Assembly (NCBI GenBank): GCA_002729525.1
Contig: PBYI01000069.1
Coordinates: forward strand, 16,710 to 80,709
DNA: 64,000 nt
Direction of reading: 5' to 3'
Source: Nocardioides sp.
GTDB taxonomy: Bacteria > Actinomycetota > Actinomycetes > Propionibacteriales > Nocardioidaceae
Shown: positions 36,510 to 48,158 of the stretch, one piece after another
Layout: each line of letters begins with the position of its first letter
Position numbering within the stretch: the stretch's first letter is position 1
Program-made: the position numbers and the translations under genes
The notes under the pieces: generated by a model
The model's database searches: none
Told to the model about the DNA's origin: nothing
What the model saw: only the letters and a program-made list of their open reading frames with translations

Positions 36510-37480
36510 CGCGTGTCTCCTGGTCGGGTGGTGCTCGGCTGGGGCTGGGACTGGGGCTGGGGCCCGGACGGCAGCGGGCGCACGGTCACGGTCGCGGCGA
36601 GGGCCGCCGCCCGTTGCCGCGCCGTACGTCGGTCCACCGGCGGGCCGGTGCGCTCGATCGCCGCGGCAGCCGCGCCGGTCGCGGCGACGGCGGCAGCGGG
36701 GACGTCGTGGTCGCGGACCCAGGCGGCGAGGAAGGCGCCGGACCAGGCGTTGCCGCCTCCGGTGGGATCGACGACCGTGACGTCGGCGGGGGAGACCTCC
36801 CAGGCGCCGGTGGCGTCGGCGACGACCGAGCCCGCACCGCCCCGGCGGAGCGCGACGACGTCGGGTCCGAGCGCGCGCAGGGCCGCGACGGTCTCGACGG
36901 GCGACAGCGGGCCGACGAGCGCGTCGGCCTCCTCGGCATTGATGGAGAGGACGTCGGTCGCGGCGAGCACGGTCAGGGTCTCCGACGACGGCTCGGGGAC
37001 GCAGAGCCGCCCGGGGATCTCCCACATCAACGGTGTGCCGGTCACGCGGACGTGGTCGAGGACGGGCTGCCAGAAGCCGGGGTGGTGGTCGCGGAAGACG
37101 TAGTAGGCGCGCGCCGAGCGCGCCGGCTCGGGCCCCTCGGGGTGCATGGTGCGCATCGCGACGTGGCCGGCCCAGTCGGGCAGCCACTCCTCGTGCCGGT
37201 GCTCCCCGACGGGATAGGTGATGAGGGTGCGCGGGGTGGTCGGGCCGTCGACGAGCAGGGCGCCGGTGTCGATGCCGAGCCGCTCCATGGTGCGGCGGTG
37301 CGGCTCGAAGTCCTCGCCGACGCGACAGGTGAGCGCGACCCCGTCGGCGACGGTCGCGGCTCCGACGGCGGCCCAGAAGCCGGAGCCGCCGAGCACCTCG
37401 TGCGGCGGCGGGCCCTCGAACGAGTCGAGGACCACGCGCGAGATCACGAGCACGTCGGGCTCGGCGGGAGCGGTCACCAC
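36506..37480 (-). CDS. PfkB-like protein with GGGN in place of the GAGD catalytic motif
   Basis: 324 residues, GTG start. PfkB fold: LVISRVVLDSFEG, VLGGSGFWAAVGA, LSINAEEADALVG. The catalytic loop reads VVDPTGGGNAWSGAFLA: the general-base Asp of GAGD is Asn. The fungal Mak32-like branch of PfkB proteins is known to show a similar change, so this may be a bacterial relative or a binding protein without kinase activity. The C-terminus is a low-complexity Pro/Gln/Ser tail. Read first in a two-gene unit with the phosphorylase. Confidence 0.82.
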   Translation of the reverse strand: MVTAPAEPDVLVISRVVLDSFEGPPPHEVLGGSGFWAAVGAATVADGVALTCRVGEDFEPHRRTMERLGIDTGALLVDGPTTPRTLITYPVGEHRHEEWLPDWAGHVAMRTMHPEGPEPARSARAYYVFRDHHPGFWQPVLDHVRVTGTPLMWEIPGRLCVPEPSSETLTVLAATDVLSINAEEADALVGPLSPVETVAALRALGPDVVALRRGGAGSVVADATGAWEVSPADVTVVDPTGGGNAWSGAFLAAWVRDHDVPAAAVAATGAAAAAIERTGPPVDRRTARQRAAALAATVTVRPLPSGPQPQSQPQPSTTRPGDTR

Positions 37481-37618
37481 TCCACCCTGGCAGCGGTCCG
37501 GGCCCCGCGGGGGCTGTGCGCGGTGCCCCTCGCAGCACCGTGTTTCGGCGCTGTTTCGGGTCGGTACCGAGGTCGGAGCACCGGCCCGCCGGACGCCCGC
37601 TCGGGCCCGTCACCTGCC

Positions 37619-37624
37619 TAGCGT
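37619..37624 (+). promoter_or_regulatory. -10 box for the cupin-amidase operon
   Basis: TAGCGT about 70 bases before the cupin start; the intervening leader contains the ribosome-binding site GAGGGAG (37681-37687). Two TGTTTCGG direct repeats lie upstream near 37539-37558. Confidence 0.35.
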
Positions 37625-37692
37625 GGCCGGAGCCCGTCGGCACCCCGACGGCCAGACCCGGCGCACCGTGAGGCGCCACTGAGGGAGACACC

Positions 37693-38136
37693 ATGAGCGG
37701 AGACGCACCCGTCGTCCGTCGGCTCACCGAGCTGCCGGCCTTCCTGATCAGCGCCGACGACACCGTCCGGCTCGTCGAGCTCGCCGGACCGACCCAGGGG
37801 ACGAACGCCAGCATCTTCCTCGAGATCTGGGAGCCCGGCGGCGCCCAGCCGGTCAACTCCCACAAGGACTCCGCGGAGACCTTCGTCGTGCTCTCCGGTC
37901 AGGCCGAGGCGCACTCCGACGACACGGTCGTGGCCCTCGGCCCCGGCGACGTCCTGACCCTGCAGCCGGGGTCGGAGCACCGCATCTTCAACACCAGCGA
38001 GACCGACCGGCTCTACACGATCACCGTGATGGCCAACGACGGCGGCTTCGCCAAGCTCGTCACCGACGGCACGCAGGTGCCGCTGGAGGACACTGACGTC
38101 GCGGTGCTCGCACCCGGCGCGCTCGATGCGGACTGA
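37693..38136 (+). CDS. Small cupin-domain protein
   Basis: 147 residues. One cupin barrel: PVNSHKDSAETFVVLSGQAEAHSDD (motif 1, with His, Glu) and PGDVLTLQPGSEHRIFNTS (motif 2, with His). The first motif has one His fewer than the classical GxHxH set. Probably binds a metal and a small acid or acts as an isomerase/ureidoglycolate-type accessory enzyme. The amidase start lies inside its last codons (11-base overlap), which makes it a partner in the same pathway. Confidence 0.8.
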   Translation: MSGDAPVVRRLTELPAFLISADDTVRLVELAGPTQGTNASIFLEIWEPGGAQPVNSHKDSAETFVVLSGQAEAHSDDTVVALGPGDVLTLQPGSEHRIFNTSETDRLYTITVMANDGGFAKLVTDGTQVPLEDTDVAVLAPGALDAD

Positions 38137-39754
38137 GCCGACCGAGCGCACCGACCGCGCGACGGACCTGCTCGCCGACCCCGACCTCCCGGCGCTCCTC
38201 GACGTCCTGCGCCGGTACGAGACCGCCCTGGCGCACCACGACCGGGAGGTGCTCGACGCCGCCTTCGTCCCCGGCGGTGCGGGTGCGCCGGTCCGGGCAG
38301 CCGGTGGCGCGGCTGCCGTCGGCGCGACGCAGATCGCGGCCGGTCGTGCGCACGGTGGTCCACCCCCGCCGCGCCGACCGGTCCGCCTGCACCTGCGTCG
38401 CGTCGACGGCGCCTGGACCGCGACGCTCGAGGGGCTGCGCTCCGATGGCACGCCCACCCAGCAGACCCAGGTCTGGGACGGCCGGGACGGCTGGCGGGTC
38501 GTGGCGGCGCACGTCTCCCACGGCGCACCGCCGGCGCCGCGGCCGCCCCACGACGACCAGGACGACCGGGACCACCAGGACGACCGGGACGACCTGAACG
38601 CCTGGCGGGTCCACGAGCCCGCCGGCCTGGAGCCGTCCGGCGAGGGGCCCCTCGCCGGTGTGCGCGTCGCGGTCAAGGACCTGTACGACGTCGCCGGTCA
38701 CGCGCGCGGCGCCGGCACCCCCACGGTGCTGGCGTCGGCGCCGCCCGCCGCCGCCCACGCCACGGCGCTGCAGCGACTGGTCGACGCCGGGGCCGGGGTC
38801 GCGGGCATCGCTCGCACCGACGAGCTCGCCTTCGGGCTCTCCGGCGTCAACGCCCACGAGGGTGTCGTCGCCAACCCCGTACGCCCGGGCCGGCTCGCCG
38901 GTGGGTCGACGTCCGGACCGGCCGCCGCGGTCGCCGCGGGTGAGGCCGACCTCGGTCTCGGCACCGACCCCGCCGGGTCGATCCGGGTCCCGGCCTCCTA
39001 CTGCGGACTGCTCGGCCTGCGCCTGACCCACGGTGCCGTGCCTCTCACCGGCGCCCAGCCGCTCGCCCCGTCCTTCGACGCCGTGGGTCTGCTCGCGCGC
39101 GAGCTCGACGTCCTCCGCGCGGGAGCGTCGGTGCTCGTGGGCGGCGTAGGCCCGGACGTCCCCGTCGAGCGACTGCTGGTCCCGCCCACCCTGCTCGACC
39201 TGGCCGACCCGACCAGCCGCGACGCCGTCGTCGCCGGCGTGCTGGCGCTCGCCCTGCGCGCCGGCTGCTCCCCGGAGGCGGTCGACGTCGTCGGCGCCGT
39301 CGAGCTGGAGGAGTGGTTCGCGGCGTTCCGCGCGGTCCAGGCTGCCGAGGCGTACGCCGAGCACGCCGCGCTGCTGCGCGACCACCCCGACGCGGTCTCG
39401 CCCGACGTGCGCGACCGGCTGCTCGCCGGCGACCTCCCCGCCGCCGAGGTCGACCGGCACCGCACCGTCCTCGCCCGGGCGACCGGCACGATCGCCGACC
39501 TGCTGCCCACCGGCACCGCCCTCGCGATCCCGAGCGCGGCCGGCCCGGCCCCGCTCGCGACCACCCGCGGCGCCGCGCTGGACGACGTACGGGCGCGGAC
39601 GCTGCGGCTGGGCTGCCTGGCCTCGCTCGCCGGACTGCCCGCCCTGTCGCTCCCCACGCCGCTCGCCGACGGCGACCCCGTCGGGCTGTGCCTGGTGGCC
39701 GGGCGCGGCCACGACCTGTCCCTGATCTCCCTCGCCGAGAGGACCCTGTGGTGA
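38126..39754 (+). CDS. Amidase fused to an N-terminal AtzH-like (NTF2-fold) domain
   Basis: 542 residues. Residues ~1-135 are a small NTF2-like domain of the AtzH type (LLDVLRRYETALAHHDREVLDAAFV, WRVVAAHVSHG). An Asp/His/Gln-rich linker (PPHDDQDDRDHQDDRDD) precedes an amidase-signature domain with the Lys-Ser-Ser triad: Lys184 (AVKD), Ser263 (GGSTSGPAA) and Ser285 (DPAGSIRVPAS). The 22-residue Ser-Ser spacing fits the family. AtzE/AtzH proteins hydrolyse 1-carboxybiuret in s-triazine breakdown; here a related ureide or amide is likely. Ends in a GTGA overlap with the isochorismatase gene. Confidence 0.88.
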   Translation: MRTEPTERTDRATDLLADPDLPALLDVLRRYETALAHHDREVLDAAFVPGGAGAPVRAAGGAAAVGATQIAAGRAHGGPPPPRRPVRLHLRRVDGAWTATLEGLRSDGTPTQQTQVWDGRDGWRVVAAHVSHGAPPAPRPPHDDQDDRDHQDDRDDLNAWRVHEPAGLEPSGEGPLAGVRVAVKDLYDVAGHARGAGTPTVLASAPPAAAHATALQRLVDAGAGVAGIARTDELAFGLSGVNAHEGVVANPVRPGRLAGGSTSGPAAAVAAGEADLGLGTDPAGSIRVPASYCGLLGLRLTHGAVPLTGAQPLAPSFDAVGLLARELDVLRAGASVLVGGVGPDVPVERLLVPPTLLDLADPTSRDAVVAGVLALALRAGCSPEAVDVVGAVELEEWFAAFRAVQAAEAYAEHAALLRDHPDAVSPDVRDRLLAGDLPAAEVDRHRTVLARATGTIADLLPTGTALAIPSAAGPAPLATTRGAALDDVRARTLRLGCLASLAGLPALSLPTPLADGDPVGLCLVAGRGHDLSLISLAERTLW

Positions 39755-40530
39755 CCGACCCGACGCCCACCCCGACCGCGCTTCCGGCGTACCGCCGCAA
39801 CGACTGGACCCTGGACGCCGACTCCGCCGACCTGCGCCGGGCAGCGCCCGAGCCGCGGACGGTGACCTTCGACGCGCTGCCGCAGCGGCTCACGGTCGAC
39901 CTCGCGCGCACCGCGGTGCTCGTGGTCGACATGCAGAACGACTTCTGCCACCCCGACGGCTGGCTGGCCGGCATCGGCGTGGACGTCTCCGGCGGCGCCG
40001 GCGCCGTCGACGCGCTCGCCGGACTGCTGCCGCGGCTGCGGTCGGCGGGTGTGCCGGTGGTCTGGGTGAGCTGGGGCAACCGGCCCGACCAGGTCAACCT
40101 GCCGCCCAACGTGCGCCACGTCTACGACCCCGAGGGCCGGGGTCTCGGGATCGGGTCGGGCAACAGCCCGGCGGGTGCGCCGGTGCTCGAGGCGGGATCC
40201 TGGGGTGCCGCGCTCGTCGACGGCCTCGCCGTGGAGCGCGGCGACCTGAGCGTCGACAAGTACCGGATGAGCGGCTTCGTCGACACGCCCCTCGACTCGG
40301 TGCTGCGCCAGCTGCGGGTCGACACCCTCCTGCTCACCGGGGTCAACACCGACCAGTGCGTCTACGCCACGCTGGTCGACGCCGCCAACCTCGGCTACGA
40401 CACGGTGCTGCTGGAGGAGGCCTGCGCGACGACCTCGCCCGACTTCTGCCGCGAGGCGACGCTCTACAACGTGCGCCAGTGCTTCGGCTTCACCGCGCAC
40501 GTGGCCGACCTGGAGGCCGCGCTGGGCTGA
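39751..40530 (+). CDS. Isochorismatase-family cysteine hydrolase (RutB/biuret hydrolase-like)
   Basis: 259 residues. The triad Asp60 (VVDMQNDFCHPDGW), Lys170 (VDKYRMSGF) and Cys203 (GVNTDQCVYATL) is complete, with a cis-peptide region before Cys. RutB (ureidoacrylate) and BiuH (biuret) share the QNDF and T-x-x-C context. It would release ammonia or carbamate from a ureide. GTG start overlaps the amidase stop by four bases, so the two hydrolases act together. Longer N-terminus (~50 residues) than minimal members. Confidence 0.9.
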   Translation: MTDPTPTPTALPAYRRNDWTLDADSADLRRAAPEPRTVTFDALPQRLTVDLARTAVLVVDMQNDFCHPDGWLAGIGVDVSGGAGAVDALAGLLPRLRSAGVPVVWVSWGNRPDQVNLPPNVRHVYDPEGRGLGIGSGNSPAGAPVLEAGSWGAALVDGLAVERGDLSVDKYRMSGFVDTPLDSVLRQLRVDTLLLTGVNTDQCVYATLVDAANLGYDTVLLEEACATTSPDFCREATLYNVRQCFGFTAHVADLEAALG

Positions 40531-40560
40531 CGCGTGGCCTGACGCGTCGGCGGCCCGGCC

Positions 40561-40566
40561 TAGGCT
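40561..40566 (+). promoter_or_regulatory. -10 box for the leaderless luciferase-like gene
   Basis: TAGGCT ends seven bases before the ATG at 40574, giving this gene its own start point 31 bases after the isochorismatase stop. Confidence 0.45.
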
Positions 40567-40573
40567 CGCGCCC

Positions 40574-41455
40574 ATGCGTGTGGGAGTGACTCTGCTGACC
40601 GACGTCTCGTGGGCCGAGGCCCGGCCCCGGTGGCAGGCCGTGGAGGAGATGGGCTTCGCCCACGCCTGGACCTACGACCACCTGGTCTGGGGAGGTCTGC
40701 CCGACTCCCCGTGGCGCTCGGGGATCCCGGTGCTCGCGGCCGCCGCGGCGGTGACCGGGCGGATCGGCCTCGGCACCCTGGTCGCCTCGCCCAACCTGCG
40801 CCACCCCTACTTGCTCTTCCGCGACGCCCAGGCGCTGGAGGACGTCTCCGACGGCCGCTTCCTGCTCGGCGTCGGCACCGGCGGTGACCTCGACTCCCGG
40901 GTGCTCGCCGGCGAGGACCTCGCGGTGCGCGAGCGGGTCGACCGTTTCTGCGAGAACGTCACCGTCCTCGACGCCCTGCGCCGCGGCGACCACGTCGACC
41001 ACGACGGTCGGTGGTTCTCCACCGCCGACGCCCGCACCCTCCCGGGTCTGGGCCGTACGCCGCTGCTGGTCGCGGCCAACGGTCCCCGCTCGGTGCGTCT
41101 CGCCGCCAGCACCGGCGACGGGTGGGTGACGACCGGCCCGTGGGGCGCCGACGACGACGCCTGGTTCGCCGCGCTCGGGTCGTCCGCCGGCGTGCTCGAC
41201 GAGGCGCTCGTCGGGGCCGGGCGCGACCCCGCGACCTTCCCGCGCTACCTGCTGCTCGACTCCGCCGGCTCCCTGACCGGAAAGCCCGACCGCACCTCGC
41301 TGAGCAGCGTCGGCTACTTCACCGACCTGGTCGGCCGGGCCGGCGAGCTCGGGTTCACCGACGTGGTGACGCACTGGCCGCGGTCGACTGCGCCGTACGC
41401 CGCCGACGAGGCCGTGCTGGAGACCGTCGCGGCCGAGGTGCTCCCGACGCTCTGA
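40574..41455 (+). CDS. LLM-class (luciferase-like) flavin/F420-dependent oxidoreductase
   Basis: 293 residues, TIM barrel. Characteristic strands: RVGVTLLTDVSW, HAWTYDHLVWGG, IGLGTLVASPNLRHPYLLFRDAQALEDVSDGRFLLGVGTGG, and GRTPLLVAANGPRSVRLAASTGDGWVT. The pattern matches the F420/FMN-binding bacterial-luciferase superfamily; members near isochorismatase hydrolases include RutA-type ring-cleaving oxygenases, though this protein is shorter. Probably in the same pathway as the preceding amidase genes. Confidence 0.87.
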   Translation: MRVGVTLLTDVSWAEARPRWQAVEEMGFAHAWTYDHLVWGGLPDSPWRSGIPVLAAAAAVTGRIGLGTLVASPNLRHPYLLFRDAQALEDVSDGRFLLGVGTGGDLDSRVLAGEDLAVRERVDRFCENVTVLDALRRGDHVDHDGRWFSTADARTLPGLGRTPLLVAANGPRSVRLAASTGDGWVTTGPWGADDDAWFAALGSSAGVLDEALVGAGRDPATFPRYLLLDSAGSLTGKPDRTSLSSVGYFTDLVGRAGELGFTDVVTHWPRSTAPYAADEAVLETVAAEVLPTL

Positions 41456-41555
41456 CGTCGCCGGGGGCGGGTCGGTGTCGAGGCGCGATGGACCGGCCTC
41501 GGACCAGCCGCCCCGCGACCGCCGTCCCTCACCGCGGTCTGCCAGGATCGCCCGC

Positions 41556-42255
41556 ATGACCCGCCGCCGGGTCGTGCTCCATGTGGGCATGCCGAAGTCG
41601 GGTACCACCTACCTCCAGGGCCGGCTCCGCCGCAACGCGGGCGCCCTGGCCGAGCACGGCGTGACCGTGCGGCGTCGCCCCGAGCGGCCCGGCGGCCGCG
41701 GCGGCTGGGACGTGGTGTTCCGGGGCGCGCTCGACCTCGCCGGCGTCGGCCCGGGCCGCGGCAAGGACTTCACCGAGGGCCGCTGGGACCTTCTGCTCGC
41801 CCACCTCGCGGACCTCGAGGGCACGGTGGTGGCGAGCGATGAGGCGTTCAGTCGCGCCGACGACGAGGCGGTGGCCCGTGCGGTCGAGGATCTACGGGCC
41901 GGCGGCGACGCCGACGTCGAGGTCGTCGTCACCGTCCGGGACCTCGCCCGCACCCACGTGGTGACCGTCCCCGCAGTGGGCGCCGACCCGGGGCTGCTGT
42001 GGCGCAGGTTCTGCAGGGTCGCCGGGGTCGCCGGGGTCGACCCGGAGGTCGCGCCCGAGCCGCCGCCGCGCGGCAACGAGTCGGTCGGCCCGGTCGAGGC
42101 GCAGGTGCTGCGGCTGCTCCAGGCCCGGCTCGCCGGCAGCGGGGTCCGGGTCGTGGGCGACGCCGCCGAGCTCGTGCCCACCGTGTCCGACGCGCTGTCG
42201 TGGCGCGATCCGGACGTCGTGGGCGCTGGCCCGCGAACGCCCCGCGACGGGCTAG
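41556..42255 (+). pseudogene. Decayed sulfotransferase-like gene
   Basis: From ATG 41556 the product starts like the intact protein at 57379: LHVGMPKSGTTYLQGRLRRNA keeps the P-loop-like PAPS motif. Compared with that paralogue, about 60 residues are missing after VVVTVRDLAR and again about 55 after EAQVLRLL, both in frame. Near 42215 the reading frame that continues the homology (VVGDAAEL...RDPDV) switches: an adjacent frame gives GALARERPATG and a TAG at 42253-42255, while the original frame runs on to 42764 antisense to other genes. Leaderless box CAGGAT at 41543. It could be a short functional variant, but decay is more likely. Confidence 0.6.
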
Positions 42256-42650
42256 GGCTGCTCGGCCGAGAACGTCGGGCGCAGCACCGTGCTCACGGTG
42301 GCGTCGCACTCGGGGGAGTCGACCCCCGTGACGAGCGCGCTCGAGATGCCGAGGATCGCGGTGTGTCACCCGCCTCGACGGGGAACGTGCCGACGACCGA
42401 GGTGTCGTCGTACAGGGTGCCGGGCGCGGAGGCGTGCGGGAAGAAGAGCCGTCCGACGCCAGCCGCGTCAGCGGTCGTTCCGGCGAGCACGGCCCGAACC
42501 TCCCACAGCGTGTCGGACGGGGCGCCCGCGGCCGCGCAGCTCAGGTCGATCCGGACCTCGAGGTCCCCGTCGACCGGCACCTCGACTTGCGCCGCGGTGA
42601 CCAGCCGGAGCAGGGTCCCGTCGACGACCGTGGTCGTGGCCCGCCGGGGG
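42252..42650 (-). pseudogene. Frameshifted, 5'-truncated copy of the neighbouring secreted protein
   Basis: Translation matches the C-terminal half of the protein at 42755-43537: LLRLVTAAQVEVPVDGDLEV then FFPHASAPGTLYDD and GTFPVEAGD align with LVTAEAPVDGFLTVEARLTC, GFPHASLTGTPYD, RFPVAAGS. At about 42361-42370 the frame breaks; a one-base shift restores homology (TAILGISSALVTGVDSPECD, compare ALLFEGDGSLDCN) to a TAG at 42252-42254. No start or signal peptide remains. A tandem duplicate in decay, tail to tail with the sulfotransferase remnant. Confidence 0.65.
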
Positions 42651-42693
42651 TCGGCCGGGTCAGGTACGCCACGACCCGGGCTGGAAGGACGAC

Positions 42694-42723
42694 GACGCCC
42701 CCGCCCCAGCGGGCGGAGGCGTC
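42694..42723 (-). terminator. Hairpin terminator for the secreted protein gene
   Basis: 13-bp arms (42694-42706 and 42711-42723) with one mismatch around a CAGC loop, 32 bases after the minus-strand stop codon at 42755. Confidence 0.65.
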
Positions 42724-42754
42724 GCGCAGGCGTCGGTGAAACCGTGGGCGTGGG

Positions 42755-43537
42755 TCAGCGGTAGAGACCGCCCGACGGAGCGCCCCGGGCGGCCCGCGGG
42801 GTCAGGTCGGGGCCGTCACCGTTCTCGTCGTACGGCGAGAACGCCGTCGTCGCCGACACGTTGCAGTCCAGGGAGCCGTCGCCCTCGAAGAGCAGCGCCT
42901 CCAGGTCGAAGTCGTACGAGCCGGCCGCCACGGGGAACCGGGCGGGGATGCTCACCGTGTCGTACGGCGTGCCGGTCAGGGAGGCGTGCGGGAAGCCCAG
43001 CACGGCGCCCGCATAGTCGCCGCTCTCGTTGCCGTCGAGGACGACGTCGACGTAGTAGAGCGTCTCCTCGGTGCCGCCGAAGCTAGCGCAGGTGAGGCGC
43101 GCCTCGACGGTGAGGAAGCCGTCCACGGGAGCCTCGGCGGTGACGAGGTCGATGACCTGGTCACCACTGGTGTTGACGGGGAACGTCGTGAACCCGGCCC
43201 GGGTCAGGTCGTTCGCGGCGAGGCCCTGCAGAGCGTCCGCCGTCGCAGCGCTGTCGGCGGAGTCGGCCGACAGGGCCCGGTTGGCAACCTTGGCGCGCGT
43301 GGCCAGGTCGGCGCGTCGGGCGGAGCGGGCCTTCTGCTTCGTGCCGAGCACCTGTCCCTTCTTGATGTCCTTGAGCAGCAGCGAGCCGTTCTTGACCTGC
43401 TGGGTGGTGACCGAGTTGCGGGGCAGCTTCGCGGCGGCCCAGCCGGCCCCGGCCGAGGCGACGACCAGCGCGAGCAGGGCGACGACGAGGGCCAGGCGGC
43501 CGCTGGACACCCGCGGGAGCGGAATGCGTGGGGACAT
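42755..43537 (-). CDS. Secreted/anchored protein of unknown function with LPRNSV-type linker
   Basis: 260 residues from ATG 43537, set by GGAGGT seven bases upstream. A hydrophobic segment (LALVVALLALVVASAGAGWAAA) is followed by KLPRNSVTTQQVKNGSLLLKDI, a repeat-like linker common in secreted actinobacterial proteins, then an Ala/Asp/Ser stretch and a strand-rich C-terminal domain with two Cys (RLTCASF, SLDCNVS). Extracytoplasmic; function unknown. A decayed duplicate of its C-terminal half lies immediately downstream. Confidence 0.78.
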   Translation of the reverse strand: MSPRIPLPRVSSGRLALVVALLALVVASAGAGWAAAKLPRNSVTTQQVKNGSLLLKDIKKGQVLGTKQKARSARRADLATRAKVANRALSADSADSAATADALQGLAANDLTRAGFTTFPVNTSGDQVIDLVTAEAPVDGFLTVEARLTCASFGGTEETLYYVDVVLDGNESGDYAGAVLGFPHASLTGTPYDTVSIPARFPVAAGSYDFDLEALLFEGDGSLDCNVSATTAFSPYDENGDGPDLTPRAARGAPSGGLYR

Positions 43538-43706
43538 GGGGTCTACCTCCGAGTGTGGGTTCGACCCGACAGGCTGCCGGTCCACGGCGCCGCGGGTGGG
43601 CGATCGACGGAACCTTTACCTGCCGCCACCTGCCGTGCCCGTCCGCCGGCGCATGTCCTGCGTGCCCGCGGTGGCCCTGTCGGCCCCCACGGCTACCGTC
43701 GTCGTC

Positions 43707-46720
<3,014 letters not shown>

Positions 46721-46724
<4 letters not shown>

Positions 46725-47470
46725 GCGCCGCACCCGAGCCCGCCCCGGAGGTGGTGACGCCCCCGCCGTTCGCCGCACGCCGTACGGGTGCCTGGGCGCG
46801 GTCGTGGTGGGGCAAGGCGTGGGTCCGCGCGCTGGAGGAGGCGGCGTACGACGACGGTGACCTGCGCGTCGCGCGGACCATCGCCCGCTCGGGCCGCATC
46901 GGCGGGCTCTCGCTCACCGCCGGCCGGGTGGTGGCCGCCGTCGGCGACGACCGCGGGTTGTGGACCGTCGACCTGGGCGTGCCCGTGCTCGACGCGGCGT
47001 CGGTCGAGGCGCTCGTCGAGGTGGTGGTCGCGCAGGCCGGGCGACTGCCGATGCTGCTCGCCGGCGACCTCCCGCACGACCTGGTGGAGGAGGCCGAGGA
47101 GCACGGCGTCGAGCTGCTGCCGTACGGCGGCGAGCTCGCCGCCACCTGCACCTGCGACGCCTGGGCCGACCCGTGCCCGCACGCGCTGGCCGTCGGTCTC
47201 CAGGTCACCTGGCTCGTCGACGACGACCCGCTGGCGCTGGTGCACCTGCGCGGGCTCGGCCGCGAGGACCTCGTCGCCCGTACCCACCGCACCCGACCGG
47301 TCGAGGCCGTGCCCACCGGGACCGGCGGCCGTACGGGTCGCCCGGTGCGCGAGCACGCGGACGACGAGGAGGACGAGGCGCTGCTCGACCTCGCGGAGGA
47401 GGCGGCCGCCCGCGCTGCGGCGTGGCTGGCTGGGCTCGACGGCGGCGGGGCCGACGACCTGGTGCTCTGA
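46721..47470 (+). CDS. SWIM zinc-finger protein partnered with the SNF2 helicase
   Basis: 249 residues. The SWIM motif CxCxnCxH is at Cys143, Cys145, Cys152, His154 (CTCDAWADPCPH). The N-terminus has RSWWGKAWVRALEE, typical of these partners. Start GTG overlaps the helicase stop (GTGA). SNF2 and SWIM genes are found together widely in actinobacteria; the finger probably guides the helicase to DNA or a protein partner. The C-terminus is acidic and Ala-rich. Confidence 0.92.
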
Positions 47471-47491
47471 GCCAGGCGGCTCGAGCAGAGC

Positions 47492-48070
47492 TCAGCCGGC
47501 GGCCGGGAGCGCGTCGGTCACGCCCAGCCCGGCGAGCGCCATCTCCCGCAGCACCGCCCGCATGTCCTGCTCGGGCAGCAGGTTGCTGTGCGGGGTGGAG
47601 TTGAGCAGCCCGAACGTCGCGTGCGCCCGCGCCCGTCCCGAGGCCCGGTCGGGCACCCGGGTCGGGTCGAGGTCGCGCAGCTGGTCGGCCCACAGGTCGA
47701 CGTACGACCGCTGGAGCAGTCGCACCCGCTCGCGCGCCTCGTCGGGCAGCGAGGCCCAGTCGCGGTCCTGCACGACGATCAGGTCGGGGTGGTGCAGCGC
47801 GAAGTCGACGTGCCAGTCGACCAGTGCGCCGAGGGCTGCGGCGGGCCCGTCGGCGCCGGCGACGCGGTCCTGGCCGACCGAGAGCAGCTGCTCGCTGATG
47901 TCGACCAGCATCTCGGCGAGCAGCGCGTCCTTGCTCGTGAAGTGCTTGTAGATGCCGGGGCCCGACATCCCGCACGCCGCGCCGATCTCGGCGACCGACA
48001 CCCCGTGGAAGCCACGGACGGCGAAGAGGCGTGCGGCCGTGGTCAGGATCTGCTCACGGCGCGCGCTCAT
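47492..48070 (-). CDS. TetR family regulator
   Basis: 192 residues. HTH at the N-terminus: REQILTTAARLFAVRGFHGVSVAEIGAACGMSGPGIYKHFTSKDALLAEM. The effector domain (VDWHVDFALHHPDLIVVQDRDW, ARAHATFGLLNSTPHSN) resembles KstR2/FadR-type regulators of lipid or CoA-thioester catabolism, by pattern only. Leaderless: the minus-strand TACCCT (48079-48084) is eight bases before the ATG. Convergent with the SWIM gene and divergent from the BCCT transporter. Confidence 0.88.
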   Translation of the reverse strand: MSARREQILTTAARLFAVRGFHGVSVAEIGAACGMSGPGIYKHFTSKDALLAEMLVDISEQLLSVGQDRVAGADGPAAALGALVDWHVDFALHHPDLIVVQDRDWASLPDEARERVRLLQRSYVDLWADQLRDLDPTRVPDRASGRARAHATFGLLNSTPHSNLLPEQDMRAVLREMALAGLGVTDALPAAG

Positions 48071-48158
48071 GGTCCACCAGGGTAGGCGGCGCGCACCCGC
48101 GGCGGCGTACGGCGGCGTACGACGGGGTCGGACGTGGGACTCGTCACGCGCTGAGCGG

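Noticed and set aside
42290..42764. Continuation of the sulfotransferase-like frame to 42764 as a 402-residue protein
   Set aside because: The extension is antisense to the duplicated secreted-protein remnant and has shadow-like Arg/Pro/Ser composition.
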